From: Sinomicrobium pectinilyticum
GTDB taxonomy: Bacteria; Bacteroidota; Bacteroidia; Flavobacteriales; Flavobacteriaceae
Assembly: GCF_003725735.1 (NCBI RefSeq)
Contig: NZ_RJTM01000029.1
Span: 124,001-188,000, forward strand
Reading direction: 5' to 3'
DNA: 64,000 nt
The notes below the pieces were generated by a model. It did no database searches and was not told the DNA's origin. It was given only the letters and a program-made list of their open reading frames with translations. This document shows, piece after piece, positions 43,066-53,000 of the stretch (position 1 is the stretch's first letter; the number at the start of each line of letters is the position of its first letter). The translations under genes were made by a program, and so were the position numbers.

Positions 43066-44080
43066 CGATATTGAAGAACAGGACGACGAATTATACGAAC
43101 ACTACAGTTTTAAGGCAGGAAAAGGGCAGGAACCGCTGCGGGTAGATAAATTTCTGATGAATTTCATAGAAAATGCAACCCGGAATAAAATACAGCAGGC
43201 GGCCAGGAACGGTAATATATGGGTTAACGGAACAGCCGTTAAATCCAATTACCGCGTAAAGGCCGAGGATGAGGTAAAAGTATTGTTCGAACACCCGCCA
43301 TACGAATACCTGCTTACCCCTGAAAATATTCCGCTGGATATTGTTTATGAAGATGATGAGCTGCTGGTGGTCAATAAACCGGCAGGTATGGTTGTGCATC
43401 CCGGTCACGGTAATTATAGCGGAACACTTATCAATGCCCTGGTGTATCACTTTGAACACCTTCCGAAAAACAGTAATGAACGTCCGGGACTGGTGCACCG
43501 CATAGATAAAGATACCAGTGGGCTATTGGTTATTGCCAAAACGGAACAGGCCATGACCCACCTGGCAAGGCAGTTTTTCGACAAGACCAGTGAAAGGGAG
43601 TATGTGGCCCTGGTATGGGGAAATATAGAGGAAGAAGAAGGTACGGTGGAAGGACATATAGGAAGGCATCCCAAAAACCGTTTGCAGATGGCTGTTTTCG
43701 AAGACGGGACGCACGGTAAAGAAGCCGTAACCCATTACAAGGTCCTGGAACGGCTCGGTTATGTAACCCTGGTATCCTGTAAACTGGAAACGGGGCGTAC
43801 ACATCAGATAAGGGTGCATATGAAGCACATAGGGCATACACTTTTCAATGATGAACGTTACGGGGGAGAAAAAATACTCAAAGGGACCACCTTTACCAAA
43901 TACAAACAGTTTGTGGATAATTGTTTTAAAACACTGCCTCGCCAGGCCTTACATGCCAAAACCCTGGGCTTCGAACACCCGGTTACCGGAAAGTTCATGA
44001 GTTTTGATTCTCCCCTGCCGGAAGATATGGTCGCATGTATAGAGAAATGGCGGAATTATGCCCGGCATATGGAATTGTGA
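43052..44080 (+). CDS. rluD: RluA-family 23S rRNA pseudouridine synthase (RluD-like)
   Basis: The ATG at 43052 is used; a GTG three bases upstream is also possible. The 342-residue protein has an N-terminal S4 RNA-binding domain (~28-82) and the RluA catalytic domain with VHRIDKDTSGLLVIAKT, whose Asp (about 152) is the catalytic nucleophile. CKLETGRTHQIRVHMKHIGH is further support. It converts uridines of 23S rRNA (helix 69 in RluD) to pseudouridine. It overlaps the PASTA gene, a pairing I have seen in Bacteroidota. The acidic stretch at the N-terminus (EEQDDELYEHYSF) is normal for the group. Confidence 0.92.
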   Translation: MAEHNDIEEQDDELYEHYSFKAGKGQEPLRVDKFLMNFIENATRNKIQQAARNGNIWVNGTAVKSNYRVKAEDEVKVLFEHPPYEYLLTPENIPLDIVYEDDELLVVNKPAGMVVHPGHGNYSGTLINALVYHFEHLPKNSNERPGLVHRIDKDTSGLLVIAKTEQAMTHLARQFFDKTSEREYVALVWGNIEEEEGTVEGHIGRHPKNRLQMAVFEDGTHGKEAVTHYKVLERLGYVTLVSCKLETGRTHQIRVHMKHIGHTLFNDERYGGEKILKGTTFTKYKQFVDNCFKTLPRQALHAKTLGFEHPVTGKFMSFDSPLPEDMVACIEKWRNYARHMEL

Positions 44081-44156
44081 TTTTTACGATTTTAATTTCA
44101 GATTTTATTGGTGTTTTTCCTACTTTTACAAGAACCCTAAACAATTAGCCACCCCC

Positions 44157-45782
44157 ATGAAAAAGACCCTCTTTTCTATAGCGGCACTTATGCTTGCTCT
44201 AAATTCGTGTAAAAAAAGACAACCCGTAGACATTGTAGTAACCAATGCCAATGTATACACCGTAAACGACCATTTTGACAAAGCAGGATCCTTTGCCATA
44301 AAAGACGGGAAATTTATTGATGTAGGAAATGTAGAGGACATAGGAAATAAATATTCCGCAAGGGAGATCATTGATGTAAACGGAAAAACCGTGGTTCCCG
44401 GGCTTATCGATGCTCATTGTCATTTTTACGGGCTGGGGCTTAACCGGCAGCATGTAGATCTCGAGGGAACTGCAAGTTTTGATGAAGTAGTGGAAAGAGT
44501 GGTCGTCTTTCAGAAAGAGAAACAACCGGAAGTTATATTCGGAAGAGGATGGGACCAGAACGATTGGGAGGTAAAGGAATTCCCGGAGAAAGACGTGCTG
44601 GATTCCCTGTTCCCCGATACACCCGTAGTATTGGAACGTATAGACGGACATGCCTATCTCGTAAACAGCAAAGTGCTGCAAATGGCCGGAATAAACGGGC
44701 AAACCATTGTGGACAACGGTGAAATCGTAATGAAGAACGAAGAACCGACCGGAGTATTGGTAGACGGGCCTATGGCCCTCGTAGATGCCGTACTTCCCCC
44801 GCCGGACAGGAAGACACAGGTACAGGCATTACTGGACGCGCAGAAAATATGTTTCGGGTACGGGCTAACTACGGTAAATGATGCCGGGCTCACCCGGGAA
44901 ACCATAGAACTTATAGACAGTCTGCAACGTATGAACGCTATGGACATGCGGGTATATGCCATGGTAAGCAACAGTAAAAAAGATGTTGTTTACTTTTTGT
45001 CAAGAGGAGTGAAAAAAACCGACAAACTCCACGTCCGGTCCGTAAAAGTATATGCGGACGGTGCACTGGGATCGAGAGGAGCAGCGTTGAAAGCCCCTTA
45101 TACGGACAAGCCGGGGCATTACGGGGCCATGGTAACACCCGTTGCGGATATCGAAGCACTGGCCTTAAAAATAGCAGCTTCCGACTTTCAGATGAATACC
45201 CATGCCATTGGAGATTCTGCCAATGTTGCCGTATTACGGGCATATGCCAAAGCGCTGGAAGGAAAAAAGGACAGGCGATGGAAAATAGAACACGCGCAGG
45301 TGATAAGCCCCGAAGATTTTGATTATTTTGAACAGGGTATCATACCTTCCGTACAACCCACACATGCTACCAGCGATATGTACTGGGCACAGGACAGGTT
45401 GGGGAAAGACCGTGTACAAGGGGCATATGCCTATAAAACGCTTCTGGATAAGGCCGGGGTTATTGCCCTGGGTACGGATTTTCCGGTAGAGCATGTTAAT
45501 CCGTTCTATACTTTTTACGCTGCTGTGGGAAGAAAGGACCTCGATGGGTATCCTAACGGGGGATTCCAGCCTGAAAACGCCCTGAGCAGGAAAGAGGCGC
45601 TGAAAGGTATGACCATATGGGCGGCGTATTCCAATTTTGAAGAAGAGGAGAAGGGAAGTATAGAAACCGGTAAACTGGCCGATTTTATTATACTGGACAA
45701 GGATATTATGCAGGTTCCCCTGGAAGAAATCCCCGCAACAAAGGTGGAGGGGACTTTCATAGGAGGGAAGAAGGTATATTAA
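44157..45782 (+). CDS. amidohydrolase family lipoprotein (YtcJ-like)
   Basis: The start is set at ATG 44157, which begins a lipoprotein signal (lipobox LNSC, Cys18). The protein has 541 residues. Amidohydrolase_3 marks: VPGLIDAHCHFYGLG (metal His-x-His), TTVNDAGLTRET, SVKVYADGALGSRGAAL, NTHAIGDSANVAVLRAYAKAL, WKIEHAQVISPEDF, VQPTHATSDMYW and ALGTDFPVEHVNPF (metal Asp). The C-terminal beta strands close the composite domain. It is likely periplasmic or membrane-anchored. YtcJ-type enzymes hydrolyse various amides and lactam-like compounds; the substrate is unknown. Confidence 0.9.
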   Translation: MKKTLFSIAALMLALNSCKKRQPVDIVVTNANVYTVNDHFDKAGSFAIKDGKFIDVGNVEDIGNKYSAREIIDVNGKTVVPGLIDAHCHFYGLGLNRQHVDLEGTASFDEVVERVVVFQKEKQPEVIFGRGWDQNDWEVKEFPEKDVLDSLFPDTPVVLERIDGHAYLVNSKVLQMAGINGQTIVDNGEIVMKNEEPTGVLVDGPMALVDAVLPPPDRKTQVQALLDAQKICFGYGLTTVNDAGLTRETIELIDSLQRMNAMDMRVYAMVSNSKKDVVYFLSRGVKKTDKLHVRSVKVYADGALGSRGAALKAPYTDKPGHYGAMVTPVADIEALALKIAASDFQMNTHAIGDSANVAVLRAYAKALEGKKDRRWKIEHAQVISPEDFDYFEQGIIPSVQPTHATSDMYWAQDRLGKDRVQGAYAYKTLLDKAGVIALGTDFPVEHVNPFYTFYAAVGRKDLDGYPNGGFQPENALSRKEALKGMTIWAAYSNFEEEEKGSIETGKLADFIILDKDIMQVPLEEIPATKVEGTFIGGKKVY

Positions 45783-45810
45783 ATTGTTCCGGACATGTCA
45801 TAAATCGGTT

Positions 45811-45818
45811 TATCTTTG
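45811..45818 (+). promoter_or_regulatory. -7 box upstream of the AraC-type regulator
   Basis: TATCTTTG matches TAnnTTTG and lies 17 bases before the ATG at 45836. A TTG lies 24 bases further upstream, slightly wider than the usual spacer. Confidence 0.5.
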
Positions 45819-45835
45819 TAAGAAGCTGTATTTAT

Positions 45836-46657
45836 ATGCATGACCTTCCGGATATAAGAAAGCACTTCAAACCCCTTCAGCCGACTGTGGGAGGGAACGA
45901 TTCGGGGGTGACTTATTCGGAACTGTTTCCGCATATGCACCTGGGCAATTATATTTATTGTTACTGGGAACTGAAGACTACCCGGAGGCTCACAACCCCT
46001 TTCCCTTATAAAGTAGTGGCGGATGCCTGTACGGATATATTTTTTGAGACCGGGAATCCGGAGGACATGTTCGTTATGGGTTTTTCCACCGAATATACCG
46101 AATTTCCGCTCGACCCCCAGTTCCGTTATATAGGTATCCGTTTTTTGCCCGCGGCTTTTCCGCTTTTATTTCGTATCGGTGGCAACGAACTTACAGGGCG
46201 CGTAGAAGCATTACACCATCTTTTGCCTCACGTATTCAATGGATTGATACCTCGTGTTTCCGGTAATATGACTTTCCCGGAATATGCAGGTACATTCGAT
46301 TGTTATTTCAGGGAAGTGGTAGGGCTGGCAAACCTGAATACGGACCATCGCTTTTTCAATGCCCTGGACATTATCATAAAAAAACAGGGCATATTGCAGG
46401 TACAGGAAGAACTGGATACCGGGGTCAGTCCGAGACAGTTGCGGCGCCTGTTCGATTTTTATATAGGGAGCACGCCCAAAACATTCAGCAAGGTAGTGCG
46501 TTTTCAGCATATTCTGCAGGCCAAACCCTCCACACAAAGCCTGAGGGAAAACAAAGTGTTTTTTGATGCGGGATACTACGATCAGTCCCATTTCATCAAA
46601 GAGTTCAAAAACATGTATGGCATGACACCTTCCCTGGCATGGAAAATCCGGACATAA
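45836..46657 (+). CDS. AraC-family transcriptional regulator
   Basis: A 273-residue regulator. The N-terminal ~150 residues (YIYCYWELKTTRRLTTPFPY, VADACTDIFFETGNP) are the ligand-binding-like domain common to one-domain-plus-HTH AraC proteins in Bacteroidota. The C-terminal DNA-binding region has the two helix-turn-helices, first in GVSPRQLRRLFDFYIGSTPKTFSK, written here only as its start GVSPRQLRRLFDFY, and then FFDAGYYDQSHFIKEFKNMY. It has its own -7 box and is followed by a bidirectional terminator. The regulated gene could be the amidohydrolase upstream; no binding-site evidence is seen. Confidence 0.9.
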   Translation: MHDLPDIRKHFKPLQPTVGGNDSGVTYSELFPHMHLGNYIYCYWELKTTRRLTTPFPYKVVADACTDIFFETGNPEDMFVMGFSTEYTEFPLDPQFRYIGIRFLPAAFPLLFRIGGNELTGRVEALHHLLPHVFNGLIPRVSGNMTFPEYAGTFDCYFREVVGLANLNTDHRFFNALDIIIKKQGILQVQEELDTGVSPRQLRRLFDFYIGSTPKTFSKVVRFQHILQAKPSTQSLRENKVFFDAGYYDQSHFIKEFKNMYGMTPSLAWKIRT

Positions 46658-46700
46658 AAAATCCGGAAATTTTTCAATTAAGGAAATTTTCCGGATTTTT
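46656..46700. terminator. bidirectional terminator between araC-type and DUF2911 genes
   Basis: AAAAAATCCGGAAA and TTTTCCGGATTTTT form a strong stem with A-run on one side and T-run on the other, so it can end both convergent transcripts. Confidence 0.75.
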
Positions 46701-46718
46701 CGGATATAATTAAAAAAA

Positions 46719-47261
46719 CTATCTTTCGCTGATCGGTACCTTAACCCGTGTAGTATCCCATCCCATATACATGTCGGCTCCGTTATCTCCGGGTTCGAAA
46801 GTAATGGAGAAAGCTTCCAGGGATTGACTGTCCTTCTCGACAGGGACCGTTGTCCTGGCTACATCGTTGGCTTCTTTATAATCGAAAGCGCCCCATACGT
46901 CCGTATCACTGTTCAGGATTACCACCCATTCTTTTACCCCGGGAATGGTGAACAGGGTATAAGTACCAGCTTCAACCTCCTTATCTCCGAACATTACGTC
47001 TTTGAAAAAGGTGATCTCTGTTGCCTCATTGGCCCCGGTACGCCACACTTTGTCAAAAGGTACGAGTGTCCCGAAAACCGGCCTGTCTTTTTTCTGGGGC
47101 CTTCCGTAAACCACCTTTGCGACAGGGGCTGCCTTGCGGTCTGTACGGTAATATGCGATATCGCACGGACTTTTATCCAGTCCGCTGAATTTCTGTGCAT
47201 TAGTTTCTGGGGCGAAGGTCAGTGCCACAACAAGTGCCAGTAAGCTGATATATCTCTTCAT
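46719..47261 (-). CDS. DUF2911 family secreted protein
   Basis: A 180-residue protein with a Sec signal peptide (about 1-22). DUF2911 marks are VVYGRPQKKDRPVFGTLVPF, WRTGANEATEITFFKDV, EVEAGTYTLFTIPG and VILNSDTDVWGAF. The fold is a beta-sandwich; function is unknown, although the family is widespread in Bacteroidota periplasms. It stands alone, with a shared terminator against the AraC-type gene. Confidence 0.9.
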   Translation of the reverse strand: MKRYISLLALVVALTFAPETNAQKFSGLDKSPCDIAYYRTDRKAAPVAKVVYGRPQKKDRPVFGTLVPFDKVWRTGANEATEITFFKDVMFGDKEVEAGTYTLFTIPGVKEWVVILNSDTDVWGAFDYKEANDVARTTVPVEKDSQSLEAFSITFEPGDNGADMYMGWDTTRVKVPISER

Positions 47262-47377
47262 AACAGGAAAATTGTATTTTTTGGATTGTTATGGTCTAAA
47301 TTAACAAATCTTTTTTAATCCCGCTCTGATGATCAGGAAACTTTGGGATATTTTTATAAGTTGTAGGAAAGCACCTC

Positions 47378-48547
47378 TTAAGATGATAATGCCTGGTCCA
47401 GGTCTGCAATAACATCCGCTACGTTTTCCAGTCCTACCGAAACTCTTACGAGCCCGTCCGTTATACTTACCTGCAAGCGATCTTCTTCACTGAGTTTGCT
47501 GTGTGTGGTGGATGCCGGGTGGGTTACTATGGTACGGGTATCTCCCAGGTTGGCGGATAGCGAGCACATTTTTATGGAATTCAGGAATTTACGGCCCGCT
47601 TCCACACCGCCTTTAACCTCAAAGGCCACAATGCTTCCACCGGCTTTCATCTGCTTTTTGGCTATTTCATATTGGGGATGGGACCTGAGAAAAGGATATT
47701 TCACCCAGTTTACCCGGGGATGATTTTCCAGGAATTCCGCTACCTTAAGTGCATTTTCACAATGCCTGTCCACACGTACGGCCAGGGTTTCGAGGCTTTT
47801 GGATAGTATCCAGGCGTTAAAAGGCGACAGGGATGGCCCCGTATTGCGGGAAAAGAGATAAATCTCCCGGATAAGATCTTTTTTACCCACGGTAATACCT
47901 CCCAGTACACGGCCCTGTCCGTCTATGAGTTTGGTAGCGGAATGAATAACCAGGTCCGCCCCGAATGCTATGGGGTTCTGGAGATACGGAGTAGCAAAGC
48001 AGTTGTCTATGACCAGGATAAGGTTGTGTTTTTTTGCTATTTCACCCAATAGTTCCAGGTCCAGGATGTCTACTGCCGGATTCGTCGGGGTCTCTGCGAA
48101 GAGTATTTTAGTATCCGGTTGTATGAGCGATTCTATCTTTTCCGTTTCGTCTACCCTGAAATAGGAAGTATTGATGTTCCACTTCGGTAAAAACTTGGTG
48201 AACAGGGTATGGGTGGACCCGAAGACCGACCGTGCAGCGACAATATGGTCACCGCTGTTCAGCAGGGCGGCAAAGGTAGAGAATACGGCCGCCATCCCGG
48301 TAGCGAAGGCATAACCGCTTTCCGCTCCTTCCATTTTACATATTTTATCTACGAATTCGGAGGTATTGGGATTGGTAAATCTGCTGTAAATGTTTCTTTC
48401 TTTTTCTTCTGCAAAAGAAGCCCTCATATCTTCCGCATCTTCAAAAACAAAACTGGAAGTAAGATATAACGGGCTGGTGTGTTCCAGGAATTCTGTTTTT
48501 TCTATACGGGTTCGTACGGCATCGGTTTCAAAGTGGGATTTGCTCAT
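47378..48547 (-). CDS. metZ: trans-sulfuration PLP enzyme, probable O-succinyl/O-acetylhomoserine sulfhydrylase
   Basis: The start is set at ATG 48547 (MSKSHFETDAVRTR), 389 residues. Cys/Met-metabolism PLP enzyme marks: TSPLYLTSSFVFEDAED, GMAAVFSTFAALLNSGD, VFGSTHTLFTKFLPKW, FAETPTNPAVDILDLE, VIDNCFATPYLQNP and the PLP Lys in HSATKLIDGQGRVLGG. The absence of features typical for cystathionine gamma-lyase and the partnership with metX suggest direct sulfhydrylation to homocysteine. It lies 40 bases downstream of the PLP decarboxylase in the SAM-riboswitch operon. Cystathionine synthase activity cannot be excluded by sequence. Confidence 0.88.
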   Translation of the reverse strand: MSKSHFETDAVRTRIEKTEFLEHTSPLYLTSSFVFEDAEDMRASFAEEKERNIYSRFTNPNTSEFVDKICKMEGAESGYAFATGMAAVFSTFAALLNSGDHIVAARSVFGSTHTLFTKFLPKWNINTSYFRVDETEKIESLIQPDTKILFAETPTNPAVDILDLELLGEIAKKHNLILVIDNCFATPYLQNPIAFGADLVIHSATKLIDGQGRVLGGITVGKKDLIREIYLFSRNTGPSLSPFNAWILSKSLETLAVRVDRHCENALKVAEFLENHPRVNWVKYPFLRSHPQYEIAKKQMKAGGSIVAFEVKGGVEAGRKFLNSIKMCSLSANLGDTRTIVTHPASTTHSKLSEEDRLQVSITDGLVRVSVGLENVADVIADLDQALSS

Positions 48548-48587
48548 TATCTCGTGTTTTATTTTTTTATCTGTTAGGAATGTGTTT

Positions 48588-49994
48588 TTATAAAATTTCT
48601 TCGGCAATACGGTCCATTTGTTCCGTAATTATGGTCACATCTTCTTTACTGGTCATCCAGTTTACAAAAGCTGCCCGGATACCTTTTTTACCCTGATATA
48701 CCGTTGGGGTCATAAAGACTTTTCCGCTGCGGTTGAGAGCAGTGAGGAAAGGCCGGACGTTCTCCTGGTTTTCTTCTCCGCTCAGCGTAAAACATACGGT
48801 GTTAAGCCGCACGGGGGCCAGCAGGTCAAATTTAGGGTTTTGTACTATAAAATCGCCCATCAGGAGTGTCATTTCAACGGAATTTTCCACGATATGCCTG
48901 TAACCTTTTTTACCGTAGGCCATTAATGTAAACCAGACGGGAAGAGCCCTGAGCCTCCTGGAATTTTCCGGCAGAAAATTGAGGTAGCTGAAATTCTCCA
49001 TGGGATCTCCGAGGTAAGGGGCATTGGAATTCTGAAAGGTCTCTGCCTGTAACAGGTTATGCTCCTTACGTACGAGGAAAAATGCATTTTCGTAAGGTAC
49101 GTTCAGCCATTTGTGACAGTCTATGGTAATACTGTCGGCGTCTTCCCAGCCTTTCAGCAGGTGTTCGTATTCAGGAGAACAGGCGGCAAAACCACCGAAA
49201 GCAGCGTCGATATGCCACCAGAAGTTATGCTTCTTCCGCAGTTTCCCGATCGCTTCGAAATTATCGAAATCGACGGTATTTACCGTTCCTGCACTGGATA
49301 TTAATATAAAAGGAGCGCCTTCCAGTTCCAGTATCCTCTTCTCCAGGTCATCCGGGTCTATGGCTTCCCTGTTTCCCCCGAGCGTGTCTACTTTCAGTAT
49401 ATTCCTGCTTCCCAGTCCCAGCATGGCCAGTGATTTTACGGAAGACGAATGGGGAGTGGCCGTTAGTACATGTACCTTGTCCCGGATGCCGTCCCTGGCA
49501 TAGTCTTTCCCCAGCTGTCTGCCATACCATTGCCTAGCTACGGCAAGGCAGGTGAAATTGGACATGGTGGCCCCCGTAACAAAACCACCGAAAAAGTCGG
49601 AGGGCAGGTCAAAGAGGGCCAGCAATAGTTTCACGGCCTCTTGCTCTATGACAGCCGAAATATCGCCTTCTCCTTTGACTGCCTGGGTGTTCTGGTCATA
49701 TATAGTTGCCAGCCAGTCCCCTGCTATGGATGCCGGTGTGGAACCGCCGGTAACAAACCCCAGATACCTGGGGCCGGAAGAGGCGACGATGAGAGGCTCT
49801 AACCGGCTGTTAAATTGTTCCAGAGCCTTTGCAGCGCCAAGTCCTTCTTCACTCAGTCCGGGGATATCATCAACTTCAAAAGTTGTGGATACCGGTCTGT
49901 TATGCAGGTCGCCCAGATAATTCCCGGCCTGTTCCTTTACCTGCTCCAGTAAGGAGTCCAGTTCGCCGAAGTCCGTATGTAAATGCTGGTACAT
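48588..49994 (-). CDS. PLP-dependent decarboxylase (group II) of unknown substrate
   Basis: A 468-residue enzyme of the group II decarboxylase/aspartate aminotransferase fold. Marks: GFVTGGSTPASIAGDWLA, FVTGATMSNFTCLAVAR, TATPHSSSVKSLAMLGLG, WWHIDAAFGGFAACS and the PLP Lys in SITIDCHKWLNVPYENAF. Relatives decarboxylate aspartate, glutamate, tyrosine, tryptophan or diaminobutyrate; no residue set fixes the choice here. The gene sits between the metX-thrA fusion (31 bases) and metZ (40 bases) and would share their SAM riboswitch. That is an unusual position, and a role in aspartate- or sulfur-amino-acid metabolism is inferred only from it. Confidence 0.88.
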   Translation of the reverse strand: MYQHLHTDFGELDSLLEQVKEQAGNYLGDLHNRPVSTTFEVDDIPGLSEEGLGAAKALEQFNSRLEPLIVASSGPRYLGFVTGGSTPASIAGDWLATIYDQNTQAVKGEGDISAVIEQEAVKLLLALFDLPSDFFGGFVTGATMSNFTCLAVARQWYGRQLGKDYARDGIRDKVHVLTATPHSSSVKSLAMLGLGSRNILKVDTLGGNREAIDPDDLEKRILELEGAPFILISSAGTVNTVDFDNFEAIGKLRKKHNFWWHIDAAFGGFAACSPEYEHLLKGWEDADSITIDCHKWLNVPYENAFFLVRKEHNLLQAETFQNSNAPYLGDPMENFSYLNFLPENSRRLRALPVWFTLMAYGKKGYRHIVENSVEMTLLMGDFIVQNPKFDLLAPVRLNTVCFTLSGEENQENVRPFLTALNRSGKVFMTPTVYQGKKGIRAAFVNWMTSKEDVTIITEQMDRIAEEIL

Positions 49995-50025
49995 GAGCTC
50001 AATGTATTATGTTATTGCTATTGTA

Positions 50026-53000
50026 TTATTCTCCACGGTCCGCCAGCCGTAATATATCTCCGAACACGCCCCGGGCCGTTACATTAGCTCCTGCACCGGC
50101 TCCCTGAATGACGAGTGGCCTTGTTCCATAAGACTCGGTGTATATTTCGAATATGGAATCGGAACCTTTGACCTGGCCGAGCGCACTTTGCTCGGGAACG
50201 GAAACGAGTTTCACCTCCAGGATGCCCTTGTCCTGCTGCAGGTCGCCCGAGAGTTCCCCGATATACCGCAGTACATGACCTGGTTCCTGCCTGGTCTTTA
50301 TCTCCGTGTACGTGTTGTCGAGTTCTTTCAGACGGGAGAGAAAATCCGCAGCTTTTCCTTCGCGAAAACCTGAAGTTTCGGGGATGAGGTTCTGTATCCT
50401 GATGTCTTCAAATTCGTTACGGAGATCCAGTTCCCTGGCAAGGATAAGGAGTTTTCTCCCCACATCGTTACCCGAGAGGTCTTCCCTGGGGTCCGGTTCG
50501 GTAAACCCTTTGTCTATGGCTTCCTGCAATACTTCACTGAAAGGCCTGTCTTCCACGGAAAAAGTATTGAAAAGGTAACTCAGTGACCCGGAGAATACGC
50601 CTTTGATCCCGGTAATGTTCTCCCCGGAAAGGTGTAGCAGTTTTATAGTGTCTATAAGAGGTAAGCCGGCGCCTACATTGGTTTCGTAAAGATATTGTTT
50701 CTGGTTTTTGTCAAGGGTTTTCCTTAATTCTTTATAGAAACCGTAGCTAAGCGTATTAGCGATCTTGTTGGACGAAACTATGTCAAAACCGTTGTTGATC
50801 AGTTCGATATAATTTTCCACGAAATCCGCACTGGCCGTATTATCTATAGCAATAAGGTTTTCCAGGTGATGTGTTTTGGCATAGGAAATAACCGCATCTG
50901 CCCCGGGGGATTGATCGCTGTTACCGATAGCTTCCCTCCAGTTGTCCCCGATACCATTTTTATCCAGGAGTACTTTCCTTGAGTTGCCCACGGCAAAAAT
51001 ATTCAGGCGTATATTCTTGCGCTTTTCAATACTGCCGGCCGATGATAGTATTTGTTCGATAAGTGTTCCTCCTACCAGTCCGTGACCGAATATGGCGATA
51101 TTGATCTTTTTGGAAATACCGAATATTTCCCCGTGTATAACATTAAGTGCTTTGTGCAGTGCAGATTTTTTTACGACCAGGCTGACGTTCTTTCCGGTGA
51201 CGGTATTGTTGAACAGCAGGGGAACGACCTGGTTTCTTATCAACGCGTTATAGGGCTTGTGAAACGTACTGAGGTCCTGCCCGACAATGGAAATAACCGA
51301 TACGTCATCTACTGCGGATATCTTGTTAACGTCTTTGGAGTAAAAGTCTTTTTCAAACTCCTTTTCCAGCTCCACGATGGCTCTTGTAGCGTTTTCCGCA
51401 TCTACTACAAGTCCGATTCCCCTTTCCGAAGACCCTTGTGAAATAATACTCACACTGATATTGCTGTCACCGAGTGCCCGGAAGATCCGTGCATCGACTC
51501 CCGCTTTTCCGAGCAGTCCCCGCCCTTCCAGGTTAAGTAAGGCCACATTTTCCAGTACGGACAGTGATTTGATACCTTCTTTATTGGGTTCGGAAGTAAT
51601 GAGGGTTCCTTTGTTATCGTTGTTAAAGGTATTGAGTATACGCAGCGGAATGTTCTTTTCTATCAACGGGATAATGGTTTTGGCATGCAGGATAGTAGCC
51701 CCGAAATTAGCCATTTCATTCGCTTCGTTATAAGATAGCTGTTCTATGCGCTGTGCATCGGGCACCAGCTCCGGATTGGCGGTGAATATACCGTCTACAT
51801 GTGTATAGCTTTGCAGTTCCTCCGCATCCAGGAAGTTGGCTATAAGAGAGGCCGTATAGTTACTGCCGTTCCTACCCAGGGTAGTGGTCTCGTTTTTGGT
51901 GTTGGAACCTATAAACCCTGTTACGATATTTACCGTGTTGTGATTGTGTTTTTCGAAATGCCCGAGGACATTCTCCTTGGAAAGTTTTTCCAGGGGCTGT
52001 GCATTTCCGAATTTCTCATCCGTTTTGATGAGTTTCCGCGTATCGGTAAATACGGCATTGATACCTTTGTATTTTAATACTTCCGTGATGAGTTTGGCTG
52101 AAATAACTTCTCCTTTTGAAAGTATCTGGTCTTTGATTTTGGAACTGTAATCTCCCAGCAGGTTTACTCCTTCAAACAATTTTTCGAGCTTGGTGAATTC
52201 ATCGGAAAAATCCACATAATCAAAACCGGCCTGCTGGTAGGTCCTAAACTCCTCTAACTGCTTTGTGAAATTTTCCCCTTTTGCGGCTTTCTCGAGTATC
52301 TCTTCCAGTTCGTTAGTCGCATTGCCCCTTGCGGAGACTACCACGGTTATCCTTTCTCCCTGTTCTATTTTATCTTCGATAATACGCAACGCATTGGTAA
52401 TACCTTCTCCGTTAGCCAGTGATTTACCACCAAACTTCAATACTTTCATCCTGTTGTTTTTTCCTTTTTGAAATATTCCTCCTATGAGTTTTTCCAGTTG
52501 TTCGAATTCTATTAAAAAAGCATCGTGCCCGTGTACGGAATGTATTTCGCCGTAAGTTACCCTGTCATGGGCCTGTGCCAGTTGCTTATGTGTTTCCCTG
52601 TTTTCTTCGGCGGTGAAGAAAAGGTCGGAATCCACTCCTATGATATGGATATTGGCATTTATGGATTCCAGTACGTTAAAATGCTCTTTGTGCCCCCTGG
52701 TCACATCTATGGTTTTCAGCAATTGGTTCATCAGCTTATATGCGGCAAGCTGAAAGCGCTCCTGCAATTTATTGCCGTGATGCAACAACCAGCTTTCTAC
52801 ATTGAAAACCTTGAGTTCCTGGTTGGTGGTCCGGTTGAAACGGGTTTTGAAAGATTCCGGTGTGCGGTAGCACAGCATGGCGTGCATACGCGCATCGTGG
52901 ACGGGCTGGCGGGAATTCACGAGGAATTGTTCCTGTACCTGGCAATTGGCAATAAGCCAGTCCGTTGATTTCCAGTCCGAAGCAATGGGAATGAGATGCT